This document shows positions 43,535-51,301 of a DNA stretch of 64,000 nt, in pieces. The DNA lies in NCBI GenBank assembly GCA_947626265.1, contig CANQRM010000016.1, positions 1 through 64,000 on the forward strand, in the 5' to 3' direction. Made by a program: the position numbers and the translations under genes. This DNA comes from an uncultured Oscillospiraceae bacterium (GTDB lineage: Bacteria; Bacillota; Clostridia; Oscillospirales; Oscillospiraceae). Position 1 is the first letter of the stretch; each line of letters begins with the position of its first letter. The notes beneath the pieces were generated by a model. The model was not told the origin of the DNA. It worked only from the letters and a program-made list of their open reading frames with translations, and did not search any database.

Positions 43535-43573
43535 ATGCCTGTGCCCCTTTCCAAGGGGCACAGGCATAATTTT
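43535..43573 (+). terminator. Strong hairpin with T-run
   Basis: ATGCCTGTGCCCCTT, loop TCC, 15-base complement, then AATTTTTT on the plus strand. It lies between the orphan promoter and the XRE gene at 43574. Confidence 0.65.
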
Positions 43574-43786
43574 TTATAATTTTTCTCGGCCCACAAGGTA
43601 ATCAAGAGATACTTGAAAGTAATCCGCGATCACCATCAGCGTTTGTATGGACGGTTCCGCTTCGCCACTTTCGTATTTCCCGATCATATTTTTTGACAAC
43701 CCGCACAGCTCGCTCAATGCTCTTCCGCTGATATTCTTTGCCTCTCGCAGCTTTCGTAAACGGGAGGGGAAAGAATCAGTTGTCAT
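43574..43786 (-). CDS. XRE-family regulator, copy B
   Basis: A 70-residue helix-turn-helix protein (LRKLREAKNISGRALSELCGLSKNMIGKYESGEAEPSIQTLMVIADYFQVSLDYLVGREKL). It is clearly a paralogue of the protein at 45541: both share ELCGLSKN, YEuGExEPS and DYFxVSxDYLxGRE. On the minus strand a GTTACA-repeat promoter follows each of them. It probably binds those repeats. Confidence 0.8.
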   Translation of the reverse strand: MTTDSFPSRLRKLREAKNISGRALSELCGLSKNMIGKYESGEAEPSIQTLMVIADYFQVSLDYLVGREKL

Positions 43787-43851
43787 TCAATCACCATGTT
43801 AGTGGGCAGAATGGAGCCTGGTCTGCTCGTTTTGATGCTCATATATATTAC

Positions 43852-45435
43852 TTACACGCCCATGAAGCGCATGATGAGGGTGCAGACCTCGGCGCGGGTG
43901 GCCACGCCAGCGGGTTTGAGGCTGCCGTCCCCGTAGCCGTTGAGAAGGCCGTTGGACAGCGCCCAAGCTACCGCGTTACGGGCATAACTCTGGACAAGGC
44001 TCCCGTCCGTATACATATAAATGTCATCCGTGGAACTCACCGCAGGGCTACCGGCCATGCGGTACAGCATGGTGACAAGCTGCTCACGGGTGATGGAACT
44101 GTTAGGGGCAAACGCCGTAGTGCTGACGCCGTTAGTCACACCGTTGGCGGACGCCCAGCCAGCCGCAGAGCCGACCTCGCCGCTGGTATCGGAGAACACA
44201 TTGGCCCCGCCGGGGGAACCCATGGCCCGGTAGAGCATGGTCACGGTCTGGCCCCGTGTGGTGGTCCCGTTGGGATTAAAGGTGCTGTCCGTGACGCCTT
44301 TGACGATGCCGCTGGAATAGGCTTTCTCCACGGTATCGGCATACCACACGCCGGAGGCCACATCGGTGAACGTGCCGCCCTTCTGCGTGGTGGTGTCTGT
44401 CGCCGGGGGTGTTTCGGTCTGCGGCTCGGTGGTGTCGGTGGCTTGATAGTGTTCGCCCTGCTTCACGGCGGCGATCACAAATTCATCTGCCTCCAAATCT
44501 ACATGGAGGACATAACAGGTTGTCCCGGCGGGCACACCGGCTGCAGCCGCACCAGTAGGCGCACGTTTTTCGGATATATAGCCTCCCTTGAGTACCTGAA
44601 TTTCATAGCCTGGAGCCGTCCATTCCTCAAAGGCGCTGTCGGTGTATACTACGTTGTAGTCAAAGACATGGCCAAAGGCATACCGGCTGTTTACCTCTTT
44701 TCCGCTGTCAACCATGCCGCCGCCCACGACCCAGCCAGAGTCCTCATTGTAAAACGTGAACGGAACAAGCTCCGGCAGGACCTCATCCGTACCGTTGATG
44801 TGGACGGTGACAGTTCCACTACTAGGGCATTGGATGTCTACTCTGCGCTGTGAACCGATGAACGTATTGATGTAATTCTCGATAATCGTGCCATTGTCAA
44901 CTGTGACATCATGTGTGGCATCTTTCAGCCATACTCGCACTGTGGCACCAGCAGCTACGGTAACTTGTGTGCGGAGAGTGGTGGTGTTCTCCACATAGAT
45001 CGGCGTATTGTCGCCGTAATCAAATGGGTGGGGCTGATACGATGTACCATTAGTTCTCGTTTCATAGTATCTACCATCTGGCCCGTCATAGAAGTAGTCA
45101 TCTACCGCGTCCACTGCACCGTCAAGGATAAAAGTCACGCCACCTGCGGAAACGGGTGCGGCAGAGACGGTCATAATCCCGGCGTCGGCATTTGCGTCCT
45201 CCACGGGGGGTTCCTCCGTAGAGGCGCCCTCTGTAACGGTGGCGTCCTCCGTCACCGCGTCCTCGGCAGGTGCGATCTCATCGGTGGCCGGAGGCGCTTC
45301 CTCCACCGGGGGAGCCTCCTCCACAGCTTCAGCCGGGGGCGGGGCCTCCTGTCCGCCCGCTGCAAAGGCGGGAATGGACAGACTGAGCAGCATTATTACG
45401 GCTAGAATCATACTGATCCATTTCTTGCTCATCAT
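43852..45435 (-). CDS. Secreted S-layer-homology (SLH) protein
   Basis: 527 residues. Signal peptide (about 1-26, PAFA-AG), a Pro/Glu/Ala-rich stretch (about 28-85, EEAPPVEEAPPATDE), a beta-rich domain (about 90-335) and three SLH units at the C-terminus beginning near FTDVASGVWYADTVEKAYSSGIVKG, WASANGVTNGVSTTAFAPNSSITREQ and NAVAWALSNGLLNGYGDGSLKP. SLH domains bind pyruvylated secondary wall polymer, so it should be displayed on the cell wall. The start at 45435 follows AGGAGG. The middle domain is not recognised. Confidence 0.85.
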   Translation of the reverse strand: MMSKKWISMILAVIMLLSLSIPAFAAGGQEAPPPAEAVEEAPPVEEAPPATDEIAPAEDAVTEDATVTEGASTEEPPVEDANADAGIMTVSAAPVSAGGVTFILDGAVDAVDDYFYDGPDGRYYETRTNGTSYQPHPFDYGDNTPIYVENTTTLRTQVTVAAGATVRVWLKDATHDVTVDNGTIIENYINTFIGSQRRVDIQCPSSGTVTVHINGTDEVLPELVPFTFYNEDSGWVVGGGMVDSGKEVNSRYAFGHVFDYNVVYTDSAFEEWTAPGYEIQVLKGGYISEKRAPTGAAAAGVPAGTTCYVLHVDLEADEFVIAAVKQGEHYQATDTTEPQTETPPATDTTTQKGGTFTDVASGVWYADTVEKAYSSGIVKGVTDSTFNPNGTTTRGQTVTMLYRAMGSPGGANVFSDTSGEVGSAAGWASANGVTNGVSTTAFAPNSSITREQLVTMLYRMAGSPAVSSTDDIYMYTDGSLVQSYARNAVAWALSNGLLNGYGDGSLKPAGVATRAEVCTLIMRFMGV

Positions 45436-45480
45436 TCGATACCTCCTATTCGTAAAGGTTGAAATAGCTACACGGTGATT

Positions 45481-45505
45481 ATGTAACTTATTGTAACTAT
45501 AGCAC
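45481..45505 (-). promoter_or_regulatory. GTTACA-repeat promoter of the SLH gene
   Basis: On the minus strand CTATAGTTACAATAAGTTACAT: a -10-like TATAGT merges with two direct GTTACA units, about 50 bases before the SLH start. The flanking XRE protein is the likely binder. Confidence 0.55.
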
Positions 45506-45540
45506 GGTTTTTCCTATCCTGTCCCCAAATACGGGGCTGA

Positions 45541-45756
45541 CTAATTATTATTTTCACGTCCCAGCAGATAATCGATAGATACATCAAAATAGTCTGCTAG
45601 AGCCATCAAGGATTTTGCAGAGGGCTCAATTTCCCCAGCTTCATACCGACCGACTTGGTTCTTCGATAGTCCACAAAGCTCCGCCAAGGTCTTTTTATCA
45701 AGATTTTTTCGTTCCCTAAGTTCACGCAGGCGAACGGAAAACATATTTGTCGCCAT
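45541..45756 (-). CDS. XRE-family regulator, copy A
   Basis: A 71-residue helix-turn-helix protein (LRELRERKNLDKKTLAELCGLSKNQVGRYEAGEIEPSAKSLMALADYFDVSIDYLLGRENNN), paralogous to 43574-43786. I start at the ATG at 45756 because GGTGA lies at normal distance, as before the paralogue; a later ATG at 45744 is possible. It precedes the SLH gene on the same strand, with the GTTACA promoter between them. Confidence 0.78.
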   Translation of the reverse strand: MATNMFSVRLRELRERKNLDKKTLAELCGLSKNQVGRYEAGEIEPSAKSLMALADYFDVSIDYLLGRENNN

Positions 45757-45875
45757 ACAGAGCGTCACCCATACCTTCCATCTGTATTGCCATTGCCTGT
45801 TGATGCAAGTTGTAAATATATCATCAAAAAATGGGAAGTTCCCCAACCACTTTTCGACAGGAGTTGAGAGATATA

Positions 45876-45908
45876 AGCCTTACCCAAGGTCAGACCTTGG
45901 GTAAGGCT
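45876..45908 (-). terminator. Perfect 16-base palindromic hairpin
   Basis: AGCCTTACCCAAGGTC and its exact complement are separated by one base. It lies just downstream of the CHAP-like gene; the T-run after it on the minus strand is weak (TTATAT). Confidence 0.55.
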
Positions 45909-45953
45909 CGCGGGATTACGTTTTTGCTTAAATCACACCATCAGCATTGGGGG

Positions 45954-46658
45954 TCACTTATAATCAGCGTACAGCTGCTTGTCCCAATTGCCATAGGCGG
46001 GATGGGCATAGCCTGTGATACTGGACGACGTGATGCTATACGGAGTCTCAGTCACTCTATCGGAGTAGTTCCCCTCGATGATCCAGATCGTACTGCCGGA
46101 AATTCTGGATACGATGCCCCGGTTTTCACCGTTCCGCATGATAACGATGTCACCGACCCGCACATCGCTGCTGTTGTAGGCCTTGGTGGCCAGGGTGAAG
46201 AGGTTCTGGCTGCACTTTACCATACGGCCCAGCCAGTAGATGAAATAGCCGCCCCAAGCCACGCCATTGTATCCGTAAAAGCGGCCATACTCTGTGTAAT
46301 TGCCGCTTCCGGTAGACGAGCCCTTGAGATCGTTGGCATCGCTGCCCTCATGGTAGCCCCGCTGGGACTTGGCAATCAGAACGATGTCTTCTACCTGCTT
46401 TCCGCTGACGAGCCGCTGTGAAGTACCATCTCCCGGGTTATACCCAGTGTTAAAGCACAGACGCAGATTCTTACAGTAATCACCGCCCGTGTAACCGCCA
46501 GACGATACCGACATGACTTGTGTCCCAAAAGCCGCAACGAGAGCCGGCGTCAGGTTTTCTTCATACTGGGGCTCGGGGGCCGCCGCTAATGCGGTGGCGG
46601 GGAAGATGGCGCAGCACATGGCCATGCACAGGATGAAGCTGATAATACGCTTTTTCAT
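45954..46658 (-). CDS. Secreted CHAP-like protein lacking catalytic Cys and His
   Basis: 234 residues with a signal peptide (about 1-25, TALA-AA). The C-terminal half aligns with the CHAP amidase domain at 61932. There the sequence is VAWCAIFVSWCAEQ and GDHVGIVEKCENGIVYTIEGN; here it is VAWGGYFIYWLGRM and ENRGIVSRISGSTIWIIEGN. So the catalytic Cys is Gly and the His is Arg, while the later EGN is kept. It should fold as a peptidoglycan hydrolase but not cut. It may bind cell wall or act as a decoy or signal. A LytTR box pair lies upstream. Confidence 0.78.
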   Translation of the reverse strand: MKKRIISFILCMAMCCAIFPATALAAAPEPQYEENLTPALVAAFGTQVMSVSSGGYTGGDYCKNLRLCFNTGYNPGDGTSQRLVSGKQVEDIVLIAKSQRGYHEGSDANDLKGSSTGSGNYTEYGRFYGYNGVAWGGYFIYWLGRMVKCSQNLFTLATKAYNSSDVRVGDIVIMRNGENRGIVSRISGSTIWIIEGNYSDRVTETPYSITSSSITGYAHPAYGNWDKQLYADYK

Positions 46659-46820
46659 GGTGTTCCTCCAAGAATATAATAGTAGTATTTTTTTGAGCCC
46701 CTCTCCAAGGGCTGTATGCCGAAGGGATACCGGACCCAGAGTCGATATTCAGGTGGGTTCATAGAGAATCGTCTGTTAGGCCGTAAGCGCTGTGCGCATA
46801 CCCGCAACGCTTATGCTCGG

Positions 46821-46888
46821 ATTATAAAAATCCGATGCTCCTACCGCCACTCTTTATGCACATAAAGCGATTTCTCTTACACGAAATG
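46821..46888 (-). promoter_or_regulatory. Predicted Agr-controlled promoter of the CHAP-like gene
   Basis: Plus-strand boxes GCACATAAAG (46858-46867) and ACACGAAATG (46879-46888) are 21 bases apart. On the minus strand they precede a perfect -10 TATAAT (46821-46826) by 31 bases. There is no good -35, as expected for an activator-dependent promoter. Confidence 0.75.
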
Positions 46889-46940
46889 ATACTGACCATC
46901 TGGGGCGATGAAGATCAGGGTAACATCTGGAGAAAGAGGA

Positions 46941-46978
46941 AAGGACCGCGCACGGCAGATTTGCCATGTACGGTCCTT
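46941..46978 (-). terminator. Terminator of agrD
   Basis: AAGGACCG (46941-46948) pairs with CGGTCCTT (46971-46978), with an inner stem; TTTCCTCTTTC follows on the minus strand. Confidence 0.6.
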
Positions 46979-47019
46979 TCGAACCTCGGTGTCATAGAGA
47001 AAAAGCACAAGAAAGTCTT

Positions 47020-47193
47020 TTATCCTTGCGGCCTAGGCGTCAGTTTGTTGCCTTTCGGTGTTGATTTTGTCGGTCGTTTCGGCTGATATAGTATAGTACT
47101 ACAAAAGGGCGGCCACCCATCGTATTCATAGTTGACTAGGCGATTTACTATATTTTGGAGTGCCACATTTGTTTTCTTATTTTGTTTGTTCAT
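47020..47193 (-). CDS. agrD: Autoinducing peptide precursor (AgrD)
   Basis: 57 residues. An N-terminal amphipathic leader (NKKTNVALQNIVNRLVNYEYDGW) is followed by PPFCSTILYQPKRP and a charged tail. The PPxC...YQPKRP pattern is typical of clostridial cyclic-lactone autoinducer precursors. The signal is likely a thiolactone ring starting at the Cys (C-S-T-I-L-Y region). The start overlaps the end of agrB: the AGGAG ribosome site is inside the last agrB codons, and the ATG is four bases past its stop. Confidence 0.85.
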   Translation of the reverse strand: MNKQNKKTNVALQNIVNRLVNYEYDGWPPFCSTILYQPKRPTKSTPKGNKLTPRPQG

Positions 47194-47197
47194 GTCT

Positions 47198-47758
47198 TTA
47201 GCTCCTTTGTTTAGTAGTATATGCAAAACCCAGCAGTACTGAAGCCAGGATAGCGCCAAAGCAAATCCCGTTGACAATATGGGGCATCGAAAGGGCATAG
47301 CAAAGAAACATAACCAAGAAAACGATTATTACACGTTTTCTTGAAATAACCCTGCATACGAGTATTTCAGTTGGGGAATAGTTCATATTCGGGTGTGGAT
47401 ATGGCGAAAATAACCATATTACTAATGCGCTAGCAGCGGTCATTATCAAAATGGCCCCAAAAGGGAAATCGTATCTTGCACAGGCTAGAATGAGCGATTC
47501 CAAAAGGATAGAACTCAAAAAGCATCTCCCAGGCGTCTTCGCGTGATAGCCATTTGTCATCTGACGCAGATATATGAATGTCCAAAGAAACGAAACGGTG
47601 GTCAGAACGCCAGCTATCAGTATTCCGACTATCACTAGCGGAATGAATGTAACAAATGTATAGAGCTTCTTTTCAATACAGTACCGAAGCATGGGAATGT
47701 CGTCTTCTGCAACGACGTCATGAGAGATACAATATGACAACAACCAATCAACAAACAT
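47198..47758 (-). CDS. agrB: Accessory gene regulator protein B (AgrB)
   Basis: A 186-residue integral membrane cysteine protease that processes and exports AgrD. NGYHAKTPGRCF supplies the catalytic His and Cys at the usual seven-residue distance. About five further hydrophobic segments follow. It is transcribed toward agrD, preceded by a promoter with a LytTR box pair, and separated from the kinase gene by a terminator. Confidence 0.9.
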   Translation of the reverse strand: MFVDWLLSYCISHDVVAEDDIPMLRYCIEKKLYTFVTFIPLVIVGILIAGVLTTVSFLWTFIYLRQMTNGYHAKTPGRCFLSSILLESLILACARYDFPFGAILIMTAASALVIWLFSPYPHPNMNYSPTEILVCRVISRKRVIIVFLVMFLCYALSMPHIVNGICFGAILASVLLGFAYTTKQRS

Positions 47759-47792
47759 ATCCGGGGCCCTTTATAAATAACAGTTTAAATAG

Positions 47793-47859
47793 ATAATACC
47801 ACAAAGAATGATTTGTGCATTGTTTTCTGCACGAAATGAGATTTTTGCTACACGAACTG
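47793..47859 (-). promoter_or_regulatory. Predicted Agr-controlled promoter of agrBD
   Basis: Plus-strand boxes GCACGAAATG (47829-47838) and ACACGAACTG (47850-47859), 21 bases apart, precede -10 TATTAT (47793-47798, minus strand) by 30 bases. This would give positive feedback. Confidence 0.78.
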
Positions 47860-47874
47860 GAACAAAATGAAAAA

Positions 47875-47904
47875 AGACGGCCGTGCTTGCCAGCACAGCC
47901 GTCT
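47875..47904 (-). terminator. Terminator after the sensor kinase gene
   Basis: AGACGGC and GCCGTCT with an inner GTGCT/AGCAC-type stem, followed on the minus strand by TTTTTTC. It separates kinase transcription from agrBD. Confidence 0.8.
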
Positions 47905-47909
47905 CAACA

Positions 47910-49190
47910 TCATCTGGTTGGAATTTCCGCCACAAAGCTAAACCAATAGTCCTGATAGGTCCAAGCATATTCCGCATTCAAGTCATCTAGGAGTCGCTCA
48001 ACATTTTGGAGCCCATAGCCATGATTCTGTTTGTCTGGCTTTGTTGTTCTCGGAATTCCGTTTACAATCTGTACAGGTTCTGTTGTATTGCGGATACTCA
48101 AGGTCATTTTATCAGCCAAGATCATGGAGAGTTGGATCGCTTTCTCGCCTGAATAGCGCTCACAGGCTTCAATGGCGTTATCCAGAAGGTTGGACAGTAT
48201 AACTACGACTTTCTCTGTAGGGATGCTCAGTGCCGCCAAGTCGCTTACCCGGATCTGCATGTCGATCCCATGTTCTTTTGCCGCCTGATACTTTTGATTT
48301 AATATAGCATCTACTATGGGATGATGTGAGTTCACAACAAAGACTCTTGATGTCTGTTTTTCCTGCAAGTCTCGGATATATTGACTAGCGATTTCATACT
48401 GTTGCTTCTCCAAGAGCGAGCTGATCGTATTCATATGATGAGTAAACTCGTGAGAAACAGCTCGCTGAGAATGATAGCTTTGTTCCAAGCTCAAGATATT
48501 TTCTGTTTGAATGTCCATCTGCTGATTCAAAAGAGCTACACGTTGTGAGGCTTTTTCGCTCTTTTCAATTAAGGTGATCATATACATTGTGCCAACGTTT
48601 GCAATTGCAATTGATAAGGTAATTGCCAAGCCTCTTAATGACATATCACTTTCATTACGAGAGTTAAAAACAACAACAAACAGGGAAATATAACTAATAG
48701 CAGGAAAAAGTAGAGTTAAAACTAACCATCTAATTTGCAATTGCTTTTCCGTCGTTTTAGAAAAGAATCGATAGAGGAGCCAGGCAACAAACAAAGCTGA
48801 GAATTTGCTGACAATACCGGCGGAAAGAAACGCATATTTGTGTTGGGTAAGTACATCCATACTAGTTCGCAACAACGCACACCAGATATAAACTACAATG
48901 GCATCAATGACTGTGAGCAGAATACTGGCCATCAATGCAGCCATGATGCGTCTTTGCCATTGCCCGTTATAAAAAAAGAAAGATAGAATAAAATATGTTG
49001 CCGGAGTAAGAAAAGCTATGGGAACGCTTCCTGTATAATATTCTGAAAACCAAAGTATCCAGACAAGAGCTGCGAGAATCAATACATACGAATACTTTTT
49101 CCACTTTTTGTGTTCCATGAAACATTCAAATAGAAGGAACTCGCATATCATTTCCATGGCAATCCAGCAAAGGCTTATCGCTTCAGCCAT
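47910..49190 (-). CDS. agrC: AgrC-type sensor histidine kinase
   Basis: A 426-residue membrane kinase. About six hydrophobic segments in residues 1-210 form the peptide-sensing part. Then comes a coiled coil, the H-box AVSHEFTHHMNTISSLLE, and a GHKL ATPase domain with N-box NLLDNAIEAC and G-box HGYGLQNV. This is the AgrC/HPK10 architecture. I start at the ATG at 49190, which has GGGGAG upstream and overlaps the response-regulator stop by eight bases. It is expected to sense the AgrD-derived peptide. Confidence 0.88.
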   Translation of the reverse strand: MAEAISLCWIAMEMICEFLLFECFMEHKKWKKYSYVLILAALVWILWFSEYYTGSVPIAFLTPATYFILSFFFYNGQWQRRIMAALMASILLTVIDAIVVYIWCALLRTSMDVLTQHKYAFLSAGIVSKFSALFVAWLLYRFFSKTTEKQLQIRWLVLTLLFPAISYISLFVVVFNSRNESDMSLRGLAITLSIAIANVGTMYMITLIEKSEKASQRVALLNQQMDIQTENILSLEQSYHSQRAVSHEFTHHMNTISSLLEKQQYEIASQYIRDLQEKQTSRVFVVNSHHPIVDAILNQKYQAAKEHGIDMQIRVSDLAALSIPTEKVVVILSNLLDNAIEACERYSGEKAIQLSMILADKMTLSIRNTTEPVQIVNGIPRTTKPDKQNHGYGLQNVERLLDDLNAEYAWTYQDYWFSFVAEIPTR

Positions 49191-49920
49191 TAATGATCTC
49201 CCCTTTCCAAAGGAGATAGCGTTCTTTCTGTTCCGCATACTTGGCTGCGCTTGCTTTAAGGGTCATTCCATTATCCAGCTCCGCCTGGTGGCAGGTGTAT
49301 CTTTGGATGTGGGCCATGTTCACCAGGTAGCTTTTATGAATGCGCAGGAAACCTTTTGCGGAAAGATCTTCCTCTAGCTGGCCTATGGAGTTGTTAAATG
49401 TGTAGAACCCCATTTTCTTGGTGTTTGGGAGTTGAATAAAGACGTTGATCTTGTGCAGTTGCGATTCTATGTACAGAATGCTCTTTATGGGTATGTCGAT
49501 TATCTCACCGCTGATTTGGAAACGGATGGATTCGCTTTCTGCTCCAAGGTGCTCTATGGCCTGCTCCAGATAGCGCTCTATCTTCTGCGCCATTTCGCTC
49601 TTCAGAAGATAGCGGAAAGCCCGGACCTCATATCCCTCCGGCGCGTACTCAATGTAATTGGTCAAAAAAATGATGACCGCATCATTCCGAGCCGCCCGAA
49701 GGCGTCTGGCGATGTCAATGCCGTTGTATCGCTTGCCGGTAAAATCAATGTCCAGTATGGCTATGTCGCATTGGACAAGGGTTGATTCACCAATTCCTTC
49801 CATCTCCGTGAATGAATAGACCTTGGCCCGGTCATCGCGCTTTGAAAAGATGTCGTTGACATGCACCCGCAGTTCTTCAAGAAAAACGGCGTCATCATCA
49901 CACAGAAGTACAGTGTACAT
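49183..49920 (-). CDS. agrA: AgrA-type LytTR response regulator
   Basis: 245 residues. The receiver domain (LLCDDDAVFLEEL acidic pocket, phospho-Asp in DIAILDIDF, and LTNYIEYAPEGYEVRAFRYLLK) is followed by a LytTR DNA-binding domain (about 140-240; IRFQISGEIIDIPIKSILYIES, FLRIHKSYLVNMAHIQ). LytTR domains bind pairs of about 9-bp repeats 21 bases apart, which is just what the four promoters here show. The ATG at 49920 sits at the start of the receiver fold; a start nine bases earlier is possible. Confidence 0.87.
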   Translation of the reverse strand: MYTVLLCDDDAVFLEELRVHVNDIFSKRDDRAKVYSFTEMEGIGESTLVQCDIAILDIDFTGKRYNGIDIARRLRAARNDAVIIFLTNYIEYAPEGYEVRAFRYLLKSEMAQKIERYLEQAIEHLGAESESIRFQISGEIIDIPIKSILYIESQLHKINVFIQLPNTKKMGFYTFNNSIGQLEEDLSAKGFLRIHKSYLVNMAHIQRYTCHQAELDNGMTLKASAAKYAEQKERYLLWKGEIING

Positions 49921-50123
49921 ACCTGTCATTACCTTGGCTTTCTGGAAAGTGTCAACCTCACGGAACATTTCAAAGTTGTTTTTATACATGGTACACAAAA
50001 TCCTCCATAATGCAATCAAAACAGGAAAACACCAGTATAATTATACCACATCTGCGCAAAATAACAATTATATTAGAGTCCGGCGTGATAAAATGTTCCT
50101 ATAATATTGTAGGAGTCTTTCAT

Positions 50124-50483
50124 ATGCACGACATTGGGACTCGGCTCAGAGAACTGAGGAAGAGGAAGGGCTGGACTCAAAAGCACCTTGCCCAGTACCT
50201 GCACAAAAGTACTGCCGCTGTCGGCAGTTATGAGCAGAATGTACAAACACCGCCAACTGACGTACTCATTTCACTTGCTGGGCTGTATCACATATCAATT
50301 GACGAATTGCTTGGCTTGACAGGGGAGGAATCATTTACTGTAGATGGGCTAAGCGAACGGCAGAAGGCTGTTTTAGGGTCAATTCTTGACGAATTTCATA
50401 ATCCCACTGGTGATAACCGGGAATTATCACCAGAGCATTTTGGGATTCTGAATGCTCTTATTCAAATATTCATAGGCCAGTGA
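50124..50483 (+). CDS. XRE-family transcriptional regulator
   Basis: 119 residues with an N-terminal helix-turn-helix (IGTRLRELRKRKGWTQKHLAQYLHKSTAAVGSYEQNVQTPPTDVLISLAGLYHISIDELLGL) and a short acidic tail. The ATG at 50124 follows AGGAG eight bases upstream, and TATAAT lies at about 50100. It diverges from the agr kinase operon and is followed by a terminator, so it is an independent gene. Confidence 0.82.
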   Translation: MHDIGTRLRELRKRKGWTQKHLAQYLHKSTAAVGSYEQNVQTPPTDVLISLAGLYHISIDELLGLTGEESFTVDGLSERQKAVLGSILDEFHNPTGDNRELSPEHFGILNALIQIFIGQ

Positions 50484-50514
50484 CGGTGATCTGCGTGATT
50501 GCATAACATTAACG

Positions 50515-50552
50515 ATGGGGCTTCCTGCTTTTTGTCAGGAAGCCCCATTTGG
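50515..50552 (+). terminator. Rho-independent terminator
   Basis: ATGGGGCTTCCTG (50515-50527), loop CTTTTTGT, CAGGAAGCCCCAT (50536-50548), then TTGGGTT. Confidence 0.75.
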
Positions 50553-50623
50553 GTTAAATAGCAAATAATCAGCTTTTGGCCATTGCGCTTTTTCAAATGG
50601 AGCCTGCAATATACGGCCAGTAG

Positions 50624-50691
50624 CAGTTCGTGCAAATTAAATATCAATTGGTGCATGAACAGTTGCGGGGAAGGTCGGACCTCACTATAAT
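50624..50691 (+). promoter_or_regulatory. Predicted Agr-controlled promoter of the plus-strand operon
   Basis: CAGTTCGTGC (50624-50633) and CAATTGGTGC (50645-50654), 21 bases apart, precede a perfect TATAAT (50686-50691) by 31 bases. The boxes have the same orientation to transcription as at the other three sites. Confidence 0.78.
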
Positions 50692-50811
50692 ATGCACAAA
50701 AGCCTTAGAGATGCGCCCATGGATATTGGGCGACACAAACTCCGAAGGTTGCAGATCATGACCTTGGAGAGGGTCGGTAAAAACTACTACTCTATTGCAA
50801 GGAGCGCAAGA

Positions 50812-51228
50812 ATGAAACGTGTCAAAAAGTTAGTCGTGGTAACGCTGGTGGTTATGATGGTTGCTGCCATTTCCGTCCCCGCCATGGCGGCATACGAACC
50901 CTATGCCATTACACTCGCGACAGGAAGTTCGGTAGGGGTGTCAAGCTCAGACATGACCCGGATGGGCACCGGCGGCTGGGCTGTCAATGTTGCGAGCAGA
51001 GCGAACAATAAATACCAAATCACATATGGCCTGCTGCAGCATGGTCTCTATACAGAATGGGATTTCGCCCTTGTGAGTAATACTGTGGCTTCGGCAGGGA
51101 TTGGAACGCTATATGGCACCTATGGTCACAATGTTACGGGCATCGATGTTGATCTCGGCGTTCTCATCAATCAAAACGATGTTAACATGGGCGTCAGAAC
51201 AGTCGGAACATGGACCGCCAATCGCTGA
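50812..51228 (+). CDS. Small secreted protein, first gene of the plus-strand Agr operon
   Basis: 138 residues: signal peptide (hydrophobic 8-24, SVPAMA-AY), then about 112 residues of beta-rich Gly/Asn/Thr-rich sequence (TRMGTGGWAVNVASRANNKY, VGTWTANR at the end). There are no cysteines in the mature part. AAGGAGCG lies before the ATG at 50812. It resembles secreted proteins annotated DUF2712 or lactococcin-972-like in gene context (secreted protein plus ABC exporter/immunity genes), but I cannot assign a family with certainty. Confidence 0.72.
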   Translation: MKRVKKLVVVTLVVMMVAAISVPAMAAYEPYAITLATGSSVGVSSSDMTRMGTGGWAVNVASRANNKYQITYGLLQHGLYTEWDFALVSNTVASAGIGTLYGTYGHNVTGIDVDLGVLINQNDVNMGVRTVGTWTANR

Positions 51229-51301
51229 TCGGCTTGGCGGAATGATGAGTATAAGGGAAAGGATATAACCTTTCCCTTATACTTGTGCTGTAAGAGGAAA
51301 A

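Noticed and set aside
50692-50811. Longer N-terminus of the secreted protein at 50812
   Set aside because: The extended frame begins right at the predicted -10 and would place the signal peptide internally; the ATG at 50812 has its own AAGGAG.
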